Origin: a virus
Length of the DNA: 39,789 nt
Direction: 5' to 3' (one strand)
IMG/VR virus record: IMGVR_UViG_3300042465_004152
Span: 1 to 39,789 of that record
How positions within the stretch are numbered: the stretch's first letter is position 1; every line of letters begins with the position of its first letter. A program made the translations under genes and the position numbers. A model generated the notes under the pieces. It was not told where the DNA came from and searched no databases. It saw nothing but the letters and a program-made list of their open reading frames with translations. Shown here in pieces: positions 15,580 to 23,438 of the stretch.

Positions 15580-16655
15580 GGATGGGGATCAAGTTCACGG
15601 CGGACGCGTCAGGCGTTCAACGTGCGGTTGCCGGTCTAGCAAAGCAGACCGAGAAGCAATTTGCCGGCATCGGCAACGAGCTGACTAAACGCATCGCTGG
15701 CGCGTTTGCCGCGGGCGCTGTTGTGTCTGCGGTTGGCAACTTCATCAGCTCCGTTCGCCAATCGGTGGACGAAATCAAAGACCTTTCGGACCAGCTCGAA
15801 ATCAGCACCGATGACGTCCAGCGGCTACAGAAAGCCGCGAATGACGCAGGCGTAAAGTTTGGCGTCATCACGACGGCGTTGCAGAAGATTGAAGCAAAGA
15901 AGGCGGAGGCGCTTTCTGGTGATCCGAAAGCCGCTGGCCTATTTGACGTGCTGGGAGCCAATCCCGGCGACTCCGCGCTTTCAATTCTTCAACGCGCAAC
16001 GGAAGAGTCATCTAAGAGCGTGGAGAAGAACGCGGCGGCGTTTGAGCTTCTTGGAAAGAAGGCTACCATTCTCAGGAACATTTTTACAGAGTTACACAAG
16101 CAGGGTCCGATCAAGCTCATTGATGAAGATCAAATCCAAAAGATTGATGAGGTAAACGCGGGCCTTGAAGAGGCTGCGCGCTATTCAAAGGCGGCAGCCG
16201 CTCCAGTCATGGAAAAAGGCCTTCGATTCTTGGGCGCTTTTGCCACCATGCTGAATCCGTCCAAGATGATGGACATAAACAGGCGCGCATTCGAGCGCAA
16301 AGACCTCGGGTTTCTTGGAAGGCTTGGGATGATCAATGCGGAGTTTTTTGGGGTGAAGGACACCGAAGGCGAAAAGACCGAACCTGCCGACCTGCAAGAA
16401 GCGCTCCGCAAGCGCCGAGGTGTAACCACGGTTCCACCTGCATCCGCAGCAGCAACCGTCCCCGCAACGTCGGCAATCTCCCTTGGCACGCAAGGCGACG
16501 CCCTTTCCCGTATCGGTCTATTCGTCGGCGGACGCCCAGAGGTTGGCGCGCTTCGGAACATCGAGGCCAACACGCGAGAGACTGCCCAAGGCATGCGCCA
16601 GCTTTTGAGCGCCATGCGTGAAACCCGCGACGCCATCCAATACCACAACGAGTAA
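15573..16655 (+). CDS. Short tape-measure-like protein
   Basis: This 360-residue protein resembles the beginning of tail tape measures: a DASGVQRAVAGLAKQTEKQF helix, a small hydrophobic segment (IAGAFAAGAVVSAVGNFISSV, about 40-60) and SVDEIKDLSDQLEISTDDVQ. Long helices follow, then a proline/alanine linker near 285-305. At the usual ~1.5 angstrom per residue it would set a tail of only about 50 nm, so the tail may be short, or this may be one of several internal tail proteins. Its start overlaps the upstream gene by 7 nt. Confidence 0.6.
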   Translation: MLGMGIKFTADASGVQRAVAGLAKQTEKQFAGIGNELTKRIAGAFAAGAVVSAVGNFISSVRQSVDEIKDLSDQLEISTDDVQRLQKAANDAGVKFGVITTALQKIEAKKAEALSGDPKAAGLFDVLGANPGDSALSILQRATEESSKSVEKNAAAFELLGKKATILRNIFTELHKQGPIKLIDEDQIQKIDEVNAGLEEAARYSKAAAAPVMEKGLRFLGAFATMLNPSKMMDINRRAFERKDLGFLGRLGMINAEFFGVKDTEGEKTEPADLQEALRKRRGVTTVPPASAAATVPATSAISLGTQGDALSRIGLFVGGRPEVGALRNIEANTRETAQGMRQLLSAMRETRDAIQYHNE

Positions 16656-17443
16656 TGGCACAGCATCAGGGCACATACGACAGCATCAGTCTACAGCCAG
16701 CGCAACGCTGGACGCCTCGCGGTGGCTTCGTCACCAACCCTAGGACGAAACTCCTAAACGCGTCCGTCGCGGCCTTCACCGCGTCGTTGCGTGCGAATGG
16801 ATACGCCTATGAGGTGGAGCCGCTTGGCGAGTCGCCTTATTCCATCGTCACGACGCTGGCTGTTGAACCTGACGCAACGGCGGACACGATCCTGAATGAC
16901 CTGTGGGAGCTGGATGGGAACGACCTAGAAAAGGACTACTGGAGCGCTCCAGCGGTCAACGCGTGGCTTGGAGCGTTGAACCTGACGCAGCGCGCAAACG
17001 TGCGCGCCATTTTCGAGCGATACGTGAGAGAAGGCGGGAAGGAGTCAGATTTCAAAAACGAAGTAGCGGAAGTGCTAGCCGGCGGCCCAGGTTCAGGACT
17101 AAGCGCGAGCGATGAGGCTATCGTTGATCTAATCGTCAGCGACCTTGCCGCAGGCACCCAGAGCTTCGCGGTCTCCGCCTACGTCCTCCGCCGATCCATC
17201 ACGGTCCCTGCCGGAACGACGATTGCGCCATCGTTCGCAAACGCTAACAAGATCTTCACTTCCGCGCAGCTGGTGTCAGTTGAAACCACGATACCGATAA
17301 ACCTCCGCGCAACGCTGCCAGATGGCTACTGGCAGAAAAAAACCCCATCAGCGAGCCAGCAGCCAGACGGGCGATGGGTCTATCGCGTGGAATACTGGTG
17401 GGCGGAGGAATACAGCACCATGCTCTATGAAACCGCGAGTTGA
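16655..17443 (+). CDS. Probable distal tail protein, unknown family
   Basis: This 262-residue protein follows the tape-measure-like gene with a TAATG overlap. The N-terminal half is mixed alpha/beta with many acidic residues (about 60-90). The C-terminal half has beta strands and a tryptophan-rich end (RWVYRVEYWWAEEYS, about 240-254). Its position after the tape measure suggests a distal tail or baseplate-hub role. No family is recognised. Confidence 0.6.
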   Translation: MAQHQGTYDSISLQPAQRWTPRGGFVTNPRTKLLNASVAAFTASLRANGYAYEVEPLGESPYSIVTTLAVEPDATADTILNDLWELDGNDLEKDYWSAPAVNAWLGALNLTQRANVRAIFERYVREGGKESDFKNEVAEVLAGGPGSGLSASDEAIVDLIVSDLAAGTQSFAVSAYVLRRSITVPAGTTIAPSFANANKIFTSAQLVSVETTIPINLRATLPDGYWQKKTPSASQQPDGRWVYRVEYWWAEEYSTMLYETAS

Positions 17444-17573
17444 CAACACACGCATGCGGAGGCTCCTGGCCAATCGCACACCGGGCACACTCACGCAACG
17501 AACGACGCGTGGAACATTTCAGAAGCCGCGGGTGACCGCGAAACAGTCGGATTCAACCCCGCGTTGGGGCTGA
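17427..17573 (+). CDS. Small Arg/Thr-rich protein
   Basis: A 48-codon frame begins at ATG 17427 inside the end of the previous gene and runs to 17573. The product is strongly basic (MKPRVDNTRMRRLLANR at the start, then TQRTTRGTFQKPR), with no hydrophobic segment. It fills an otherwise empty gap before the next good ribosome-binding site. No ribosome-binding site of its own is clear, so coding is plausible but unproven. Confidence 0.4.
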   Translation: MKPRVDNTRMRRLLANRTPGTLTQRTTRGTFQKPRVTAKQSDSTPRWG

Positions 17574-17591
17574 TAGAAACAAGGAGAACAT

Positions 17592-17978
17592 ATGGCAGAT
17601 GAAATTAGGGTGAGCATGAGTTTGCAGGTCGCCAAAGGTGGCGCAGCAATCGCGACCGGAACTCTTTCCGACGTGATCGACATGACCGGAGCGGACATGG
17701 CAACCGTCACGCAGTTTGTTTCAACAGCCGCAAACGACATTGAGGCGCTGGACGTTCCGGCGGACATTGCAGGTGACGTGTATCTTGTCATCAAGCACAA
17801 CGGCGCAAGCGGAACCTTGACCGTCTCCAAGGATAACGGAGGGCCGCCCGCTTCTCACGTTCTGTCCAAGCTGACCTCCGGAGAGTCTTGCTTTCTGACC
17901 CGCGTCCCATCCAGCACGCTTTACGTGGCCTCCTCTACAGCGGCAACCCCGATTCAATTCTGGATTGCTGAAGTGTGA
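17592..17978 (+). CDS. Small beta-rich virion protein
   Basis: This 128-residue protein has a strong AAGGAGA site 4-5 nt before ATG 17592, one of the best in the tail region, so it is probably abundant. It is beta-rich with repeated short strands (DEIRVSMSLQVAKGG, GDVYLVIKHNGASGTLTVS, TLYVASSTAATPIQFWIAEV), like minor tail-decoration or baseplate proteins. It overlaps the 1123-residue gene (GTGA). No family is recognised. Confidence 0.6.
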   Translation: MADEIRVSMSLQVAKGGAAIATGTLSDVIDMTGADMATVTQFVSTAANDIEALDVPADIAGDVYLVIKHNGASGTLTVSKDNGGPPASHVLSKLTSGESCFLTRVPSSTLYVASSTAATPIQFWIAEV

Positions 17979-20900
17979 TCTCGTTCCCGCGAGTTCCAGA
18001 AGTTGAGTCTGGCGACCCGGTAACATCCACACAGCTTGCAGGGTTGGCCGATGGCCTGAATGCGCGCCTCGCCTCCGGTCTTGGGGACGGGGCTTGGCGC
18101 GTTGCGTACTACTACCTCGCGTTGGCGCGGCAATTCCGCGTCATGGGCCAGACTGACGCCGAGTTCTTCCACTCGATCCAGATGCTCGACGAGCCGCTCA
18201 ACCTGCCGTTCGCCGGCAGCATCGGCGGCGTTTCCACTTCCAATCCGCTCGGTCTCTACGTCTACGGGCAAGGCTCATTCCCCGCCGAGGCTGACGCATA
18301 CGCCGTCCCGATGGCTACGGTAACGGACGCAGAGCAGGCATGGGAGTTGGCGAAACAGCAGCGGGGCGCGTTCAATCCAGCCACGGAAGAATGGAGTTCG
18401 CCCACGTTCGACGCCGCGCGCCACGCGTTCCGCATCGTCTACGGCGGAACGTCGATCTTCGGGAATGCCTACGGCGGATTCCAACCGACGCCGTTATTCC
18501 TCGGCGATTGCTTGGACCCTGACGCGTCGCCGAACTTCGAGATCTACTTCACCAACGTCGAGACCGAGGAGCGCCAGACGTTCGACGGCACGTGCCCCGA
18601 CGAGCCGACGCACATCGCAGGGATATGGCAAATGCCGCTCGCCTTTTGGGTCACCCTGAACGATGGGACGATGTTCTACTTTGACCGCGCCAAATGGATC
18701 GAAGGTCCATATGAATCAGGCGCAGCGTTGCGGAAAACGTACAGCGAGCACCTGCCGCGAGTGTTGAGCGCGTTTGCCGGCGAGTTCCGAGGCGATGAAG
18801 CACGGGTTGAGGGCGAGAACAAAGGCGGTCCTCGGTGGCTTGGTAAAGCCTTCGACATCGCCGCATTCCTCACGCGCCCCTACTACCTCGCACCCGCCCG
18901 CGGATACACCATCAATGACGAGGTGATCCCGCAGTACACGCAAGGCTCACGCTCTGGCGCTACGGTGTCCGGTGTCATCGGCTCGCACTTTGCGCAGAGC
19001 GGATGTTGGTTCTCGTGCGCCATCGTCCGCGTAACCGGCACCATTCAGGCGGCAACCGTCACGTTCACGAGCGCGGGCGTCGTCGTCGGCAAGGCTACCG
19101 TCGGAAGCCAATCCGGCAGCGCGCTGGCATTGTTCACCCAAGGCGCAGAGGACCTTGAGGTCTCCGTCTCGTCCGTGTCAGGCGCGAGCGTCACGGTGTC
19201 CTACGAGCTTGCGGAGACGTTCGCTTATCGCCCTGGCGTTCACGACCTCTGGACGCTCCTGCGCCTTGCTGGCGCAAACAGCGCATCCGACATTGACGGG
19301 TCCGGCCGAAGCGTCGCCAACGCCAACGAAATCTGGGAGGCGTACAGCACCCTAGGCGTCATTCCGAAACTCAGCGGAGACAACGAACTGCCGCCGATGG
19401 AAGACCGGCAGATCGACACGAACGCCGTCTTTGATAAGTTCCGACGGCTGTCTCGCGTTGTCCGATGCCTGCACCCGTCACAAGTCAAAGGCTACGCCGT
19501 CGTGGACGGCAAATCGGTCCTGTGGGTGAACCCGTTTTACCAAAGCATCGTCGAACTTCCGGAGTGCGACGTCCTGAAAGGCATTCGCGACGAGATCGAG
19601 CACGAAGCCCCGCGCCAAGGCTATACGAACGAGTGGTGCGCCTTCGCCCGCTTTGCCGCCTACCACCCTTCGCCAACCTCGCTCTGGTCGCAGGAGGGGT
19701 ACGCAGAGTATTGGAGCACGTCCGACCGTTGCGCGTTCTATGCGTCTTCGTTCACGAGCGCAGAACTCAAGCGGCACTTCAATGCCAACTTCCCCAGCGA
19801 CGTTGACAGCTTCCTCGCGCCCGAGGGCGCAACCGGATACCGCTACAGCAAGAACCTCAACACCGCCGCGCCCGTCGATGAGTTCTACAAGTCCTGCCGC
19901 ATCTATGAGCCTCCGTTGGAAATCGAATCCGCGGAGACCGTCGTTGTGGACGGCGAAACTCAGGTCAAGATTACGTTCGCCACGCGCTTCCACCATCACG
20001 AGACCGCGCCCGCGAGCATAGACCGCGACATCTCGACATGGGATCTTGCCGCGCTACTGACAGAGGCGCAGAACTACAGGACCGACGAAAACGCCATTCG
20101 CGAATACCTAGCTTGGAAGGATGACACGTCCCTAAATTGCGAGCGCACAGGGCCAGGGAATGCGGCTAGCGGCTCAAACGTGCAACTCCTGCCGGACAAC
20201 CCTTACGGCAGTTGTTTCCCTCACATCTGGCTCGTCCAGTTGCTCCCTAAGCCATACGACGACGGCAACGACACGGCCAGCAGGTCAGACACGCCAATCC
20301 GTCACGACGTCATGCTACAGGCGGAGACGTATATCCGCGCAATGTGCGAGGGGTACGTGGACGGTCAGACGAGCATAGACTACGGGTGCGCTGTTGGCGT
20401 TACCGCGGTCTTTGACTACACGTTCCAAAACCTCTGCTTCGACGCGTTCCAAGGCACTTCGATCACCACGATGCCAACCGTCGATACTGACGCACTTGGA
20501 CCTGACGACGTGCGCGAGGACTCACCTATAGGTTACGGGCCCCTCCCGACGGTGCGCCTTGCTGCCGAGACGTGGAACCAGTTTGCGAAGGCGGTGAACA
20601 AGCTGACCCGCGTGCGCGTGTCTCTGCCGTTCCAGTTTGAAACGCAACCCTACGACGAGACCAACGACCCAAAATACGTCGGAGCCGTTGCGGCGTTCGA
20701 TGGGAGCGCGTCCGATTGCTCCACGTCTGGCCTTGGCGGGTGGCGCGCACAGTTCGCGGGTGGTGGCGTTTCACCCACAACGATGACCAGCACCTGGGGA
20801 CCTGCGACCACGATGCAGGGCAGCAACCAAGTGAACTTCGCCTCCGGCTTCGCGTGCTCTGCGGGTGGAGCTGGGCCGCTCTACCTCGTGGAAAACACCG

Positions 20901-21346
20901 TTCACGAAGACGAGTACCGTTTCGAGCTGGTGGACCCTGACGCAATTGAGGCTATTCCGGAGACGTGGCGCGACATGCTCAACACCAACGGGGAAATGGT
21001 CTGGCGTCGGCAGTATCAGGAGCAGCGCGAGGAGCACACGGTTGTCCCGTATGCGGACGGCACGCTCTGCGCAGGGTTGCAAGGGTGGGAGGTTTCCGGC
21101 GGCAACGCGTGGAGGTTGGACACCTACGGGCCGAACAACGTGACGTGTGAAATCCTGCCGAACACGGGGCGGACGAAGATTCCCGCCATTGGGACTGCTG
21201 TCCTGTACGGCTCGCAGAATGGGGCGTCTAATTGCTCCACGCCAATCATCATCACGGACACGTACCAGCCTGTACTTGCTGACGAGTTCGGGGTGACAGG
21301 GACACTGATTCTGCGCGTGCCGTTTGAGGATGAGGTGGAGGAGTAG
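17975..21346 (+). CDS. Large cysteine-rich tail tip protein (1123 aa)
   Basis: This is the largest gene of the window and ends the late tail block, where host-specificity or central tip proteins are usually encoded. It starts at GTG 17975 (GTGA overlap). I recognise no known domain. It contains about 20 cysteines spread over the length, many in aromatic contexts (SGCWFSCAIV near 343-352, NEWCAFARF near 551, SDRCAFYAS near 585), which is unusual for a tail protein. The N-terminus is helical; the C-terminal third is beta- and glycine-rich. A structural, receptor-facing role is inferred from size and position. Confidence 0.6.
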   Translation: MISFPRVPEVESGDPVTSTQLAGLADGLNARLASGLGDGAWRVAYYYLALARQFRVMGQTDAEFFHSIQMLDEPLNLPFAGSIGGVSTSNPLGLYVYGQGSFPAEADAYAVPMATVTDAEQAWELAKQQRGAFNPATEEWSSPTFDAARHAFRIVYGGTSIFGNAYGGFQPTPLFLGDCLDPDASPNFEIYFTNVETEERQTFDGTCPDEPTHIAGIWQMPLAFWVTLNDGTMFYFDRAKWIEGPYESGAALRKTYSEHLPRVLSAFAGEFRGDEARVEGENKGGPRWLGKAFDIAAFLTRPYYLAPARGYTINDEVIPQYTQGSRSGATVSGVIGSHFAQSGCWFSCAIVRVTGTIQAATVTFTSAGVVVGKATVGSQSGSALALFTQGAEDLEVSVSSVSGASVTVSYELAETFAYRPGVHDLWTLLRLAGANSASDIDGSGRSVANANEIWEAYSTLGVIPKLSGDNELPPMEDRQIDTNAVFDKFRRLSRVVRCLHPSQVKGYAVVDGKSVLWVNPFYQSIVELPECDVLKGIRDEIEHEAPRQGYTNEWCAFARFAAYHPSPTSLWSQEGYAEYWSTSDRCAFYASSFTSAELKRHFNANFPSDVDSFLAPEGATGYRYSKNLNTAAPVDEFYKSCRIYEPPLEIESAETVVVDGETQVKITFATRFHHHETAPASIDRDISTWDLAALLTEAQNYRTDENAIREYLAWKDDTSLNCERTGPGNAASGSNVQLLPDNPYGSCFPHIWLVQLLPKPYDDGNDTASRSDTPIRHDVMLQAETYIRAMCEGYVDGQTSIDYGCAVGVTAVFDYTFQNLCFDAFQGTSITTMPTVDTDALGPDDVREDSPIGYGPLPTVRLAAETWNQFAKAVNKLTRVRVSLPFQFETQPYDETNDPKYVGAVAAFDGSASDCSTSGLGGWRAQFAGGGVSPTTMTSTWGPATTMQGSNQVNFASGFACSAGGAGPLYLVENTVHEDEYRFELVDPDAIEAIPETWRDMLNTNGEMVWRRQYQEQREEHTVVPYADGTLCAGLQGWEVSGGNAWRLDTYGPNNVTCEILPNTGRTKIPAIGTAVLYGSQNGASNCSTPIIITDTYQPVLADEFGVTGTLILRVPFEDEVEE

Positions 21347-21366
21347 AATTGTGTAGACAAATGCGC

Positions 21367-21391
21367 GGCATGCGGTAGGTTGTCGGCATGC
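21367..21391. repeat. Two GGCATGC copies around a start codon
   Basis: GGCATGC occurs at 21367-21373 and 21385-21391, 18 bp apart, and the second copy contains ATG 21388. Because GCATGC is self-complementary, the pair could also form a hairpin covering the start. It may be an operator or translational control site for the following three small genes, one of which looks like a ribbon-helix-helix regulator. Confidence 0.35.
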
Positions 21392-21603
21392 AAATTGAAA
21401 TTGCGGAAGTTGTAGCAGGTCTGGAATCCGAAAACGTCGGCCGTCTCACGGCGGTCTGGACTGTGCTGGCGTTTGAGCGTGCGGGCGGAGACGTGGCGTT
21501 GGCGCTGGAGAAGTGCCGTGAGCTTGGCTGCGAGCTTGGCCACAGGGCCATTGTCAGCCACATCCGAAAGCTGCCAGAGGGTCAACGCGGGTTTGTGTCC
21601 TGA
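21388..21603 (+). CDS. Small helical protein of unknown function
   Basis: This 71-residue protein has an acidic first helix (QIEIAEVVAGLESENVGRL), then FERAGGDVALALEKCRELGC and a basic helix (HRAIVSHIRKLPEGQR). The central part looks like a helix-turn-helix-like arrangement, but I would not name it. It is the first gene after the late block and is followed one base later by a ribbon-helix-helix-like gene. Possible regulatory repeats lie over its start. Confidence 0.5.
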   Translation: MQIEIAEVVAGLESENVGRLTAVWTVLAFERAGGDVALALEKCRELGCELGHRAIVSHIRKLPEGQRGFVS

Positions 21604-21604
21604 C

Positions 21605-21772
21605 ATGAAACCCGAAACCCGAGGCCGAAAAGCCGCGCACAACCACGGCAAACGCGCAAACTCCGCGCTCAACATGCGCGTACCTAGAGAGTTCCTTGCC
21701 CAGTGGAAACGCAAGGCGAAGGCGTCAAACAAGCCGCTTTCGGCGTGGGTTGTTCGCAAGCTCAACTCGTGA
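21605..21772 (+). CDS. Ribbon-helix-helix-like small DNA-binding protein
   Basis: This 55-residue basic protein has an N-terminal KPETRGRKAAHNHGKRANS tail and then LNMRVPREFLAQWKRKAKAS plus NKPLSAWVVRKLNS. That matches the strand-helix-helix pattern of CopG/Arc-type repressors: a beta strand with alternating polar residues, a helix, and 'S.W.' starting the second helix. It probably dimerises on an operator. It overlaps the next gene by 4 nt (GTGA). Confidence 0.55.
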   Translation: MKPETRGRKAAHNHGKRANSALNMRVPREFLAQWKRKAKASNKPLSAWVVRKLNS

Positions 21773-21978
21773 AACGCCTAGTCACATTCCACGGCAAGGT
21801 CATTGGCGCAAAGGTGACCCTGCCAACGCGCAAGCATCCCCCTACGCGCTCGCAATGCGAGGCGTGCGAGTGGTTCCACGCCCAGCGGTCCAAATGCGTT
21901 CACCCGAAGAACGGGCGGCCGTGCAACCCGGCGAGGGTGGAGCCGTGGGCGTGGGGGATGGCTTGTCCGGTGTCGTAG
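21769..21978 (+). CDS. Small Cys-rich protein, possible zinc binding
   Basis: This 69-residue protein starts at GTG 21769 overlapping the stop of the previous gene (GTGA). It has a CEACEWFH motif and further cysteines in SKCVHP and RPCNPAR, a four-cysteine arrangement that could bind zinc or iron-sulphur, and ends with ACPVS. Its last 137 nt are overlapped head-on by the 3' end of the minus-strand gene at 21842-22156. No family is named. Confidence 0.5.
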   Translation: MKRLVTFHGKVIGAKVTLPTRKHPPTRSQCEACEWFHAQRSKCVHPKNGRPCNPARVEPWAWGMACPVS

Positions 21979-22156
21979 CGTCACACCGCTCGCAAGTGTT
22001 CGCCTCCGTGTGATACGGGGCTAGGTGGTCGATGTACGAAACCCAGCCGCCGCACGTATCGCACACGAGGAGCGGCCAACATTCTTCGCCGTTGACCTCA
22101 AGCCAACCTTGAATGTGGGCTGGGATGCTCCCTGTTGGTTTGGTTGCCTTTTTCAT
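21842..22156 (-). CDS. Small zinc-finger-like protein, last gene of leftward cluster
   Basis: This 104-residue protein starts at 22156 with GAGGG upstream and overlaps the preceding gene by 4 nt. Residues ~30-62 hold CDTCGGW and CERC, a CxxC...CxxC zinc ribbon. The final ~40 residues are proline/threonine-rich low complexity and lie opposite the plus-strand gene ending at 21978, so the real protein may be functional mainly in its first 65 residues. Unknown role. Confidence 0.5.
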   Translation of the reverse strand: MKKATKPTGSIPAHIQGWLEVNGEECWPLLVCDTCGGWVSYIDHLAPYHTEANTCERCDATTPDKPSPTPTAPPSPGCTAARSSGERIWTAGRGTTRTPRIASA

Positions 22157-22353
22157 CCCTCACACCTTTCGCGAATGGCTTCGGCCAGGGTTGGGTTGTG
22201 GACCTGAATCATTTCAGCTCCCTCCACGATCCAAATGAAGTCCGCACCCTGAAATGTGCGCACCTCGTACGAGCCTGCGTCGATCTTGTACTGGATGGAT
22301 GGCTTGCCAGTTCGGACAGCCTCCGTCAGCTCCCCGATTGGGATTGGTTTCAT
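22153..22353 (-). CDS. Small protein of unknown function
   Basis: This 66-residue acidic protein (KPIPIGELTEAVRTGKPSIQ at the start, RTFQGADFIWIVEGAEMIQV in the middle) has mixed alpha/beta character and no membrane segment. AAAGGAAGA upstream is a good ribosome-binding site. Both ends overlap neighbouring leftward genes by 4 nt, so it is part of one operon with the DUF7448-like gene. Not recognised. Confidence 0.55.
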   Translation of the reverse strand: MKPIPIGELTEAVRTGKPSIQYKIDAGSYEVRTFQGADFIWIVEGAEMIQVHNPTLAEAIRERCEG

Positions 22354-22730
22354 CTTGGTTCTTCCTTTGTTCCTTGGGTTTCGTTGAAGTGGATCGAAAC
22401 GCTCTCAGAATAGTAGCCGTTGCTCTCCCCGAGAAAGACGATCTCGACGCGATTCCCGCCAGCCTCAATGAAGAACTTGGTGCGCGTCCAAGTGCACCCA
22501 TACTTACCGCCTCCGGATTCCAAGTCCTCCTCCGCAAGCGTTGCAACGCTACCGATCACGGATTCCAGATCGCCAACAATGGATTCCACGCTGACGCTCT
22601 CGCAACAGTCTTGGATGTGATGCAGTCGAAACGCTCCATTGTCTGTTTCGATGATCACAACTTTGCCACCGACGGATGCGTCGATTCGCTTGATGGTTTG
22701 GCCTGCTAGGCTGCCGAATAATGCTTCCAT
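22350..22730 (-). CDS. DUF7448-like phage protein
   Basis: This 126-residue protein shows the family's signature: an opening G-Q-T-I-x-x-I segment, FRLHHIQDCCESVSVESIVG near 53-72, AEEDLESGG, and a final VEIVFLGESNGYYSESVSI. The H-x-Q-D-C-C-E and S-N-G-Y-Y-S-E blocks are the recognisable parts of DUF7448, a small protein common in phages whose role is unknown. I start at ATG 22730, which has AAAGGAA five bases upstream; TTG 22754 overlapping the previous stop would add eight residues. Confidence 0.75.
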   Translation of the reverse strand: MEALFGSLAGQTIKRIDASVGGKVVIIETDNGAFRLHHIQDCCESVSVESIVGDLESVIGSVATLAEEDLESGGGKYGCTWTRTKFFIEAGGNRVEIVFLGESNGYYSESVSIHFNETQGTKEEPR

Positions 22731-22750
22731 GCTATTCCTTTGCTCCTTGG

Positions 22751-23164
22751 TCAATGCTCCGAAGCCACCCCGATCATCGGCAGCGGTTCAGGGATCGAAA
22801 TGTCGTAGGCTCGGCGCATGGCGTCGGCAAACTTCGCGTTGCGCAACTCCAGGTCCGTCGTCTCGATATGCGGCACCGTTGTCCCGTACCATTGCCAGCC
22901 TTCGGTGAACGTGTGGCCGACGGCGAGGAACATGCATTCCCTGGCAGGATTATCGACGCTCCCGTTTTCGTATGGGGCTTGCTCGAATCCGATAACGTGA
23001 GCGTCAACCCCGTCTGGCAGCTCGATGTTTCCGCGGTCTTCCCAGATGCGTCGGAACGTCGCGTCATCAATCGCGATGACGTTGTGGTTGTCGTCGGATT
23101 TGTACGCGCCCCTGCTGACGAGAATGCAGCCGAACCAGTGGTATGCGTGTCTTTGATTGCTCAT
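22751..23164 (-). CDS. Protein of unknown function
   Basis: This 137-residue acidic protein begins MSNQRHAYHWFGCILVSRGA and contains RNIWEDRGN-like helical and HVIGFEQAPYENGSVDNPA loop regions. I do not recognise a domain. I use ATG 23164; the frame stays open upstream to a TTG at 23287, but that would add 41 low-information residues with no ribosome-binding site. It lies between the Tad2-like gene and the DUF7448-like gene in a leftward cluster that looks like host-interaction cargo. Confidence 0.6.
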   Translation of the reverse strand: MSNQRHAYHWFGCILVSRGAYKSDDNHNVIAIDDATFRRIWEDRGNIELPDGVDAHVIGFEQAPYENGSVDNPARECMFLAVGHTFTEGWQWYGTTVPHIETTDLELRNAKFADAMRRAYDISIPEPLPMIGVASEH

Positions 23165-23430
23165 GAGATTGAAGCGCGAGAGGGATTTGATACCCACATT
23201 TCCCGGCAGGCCGGGGTCTTGATTAGAGGATCGCGCATTGTATCCCGCCGCGCCGTGAGGCCGATTACCGTTATTTCTGGGAGCCAACTCAATGCCGATT
23301 CACTACGGCAACCCTGGGTGATGGCTGGGCTCGGCTTTCTGCGCGGCGGGAAATTGAATGCTGCCGTCCCGGCTGATGGTCGTCCGCGTCCGAACGAAGC
23401 TCAGTAGTTCCGGCGCACCGGCAGCAAAAA
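23165..23430 (-). other. Gap between leftward genes
   Basis: This 266-nt stretch lies between the Tad2-like gene and the gene starting at 23164. On the minus strand it holds a TACAAT hexamer (forward 23237-23242) that resembles a -10 element but lacks a clear -35 partner. It also holds a CCCGGC/GCCGGG inverted repeat at 23202-23215. A 49-codon minus-strand frame that may or may not be coding is listed separately. Otherwise I see nothing definite. Confidence 0.4.
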
Positions 23431-23438
23431 TCAATCAC
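23289..23438 (-). CDS. Doubtful small Cys-containing frame
   Basis: A GTG at 23438 overlaps the end of the Tad2-like gene and opens a 49-codon frame whose product begins MIDFCCRCAGTTELRSDADD. The CCRC start hints at a zinc knuckle, but the rest is arginine-rich low-information sequence. The overlap style matches real genes in this phage. It could equally be a chance frame. Confidence 0.25.
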   Translation of the reverse strand: MIDFCCRCAGTTELRSDADDHQPGRQHSISRRAESRAQPSPRVAVVNRH

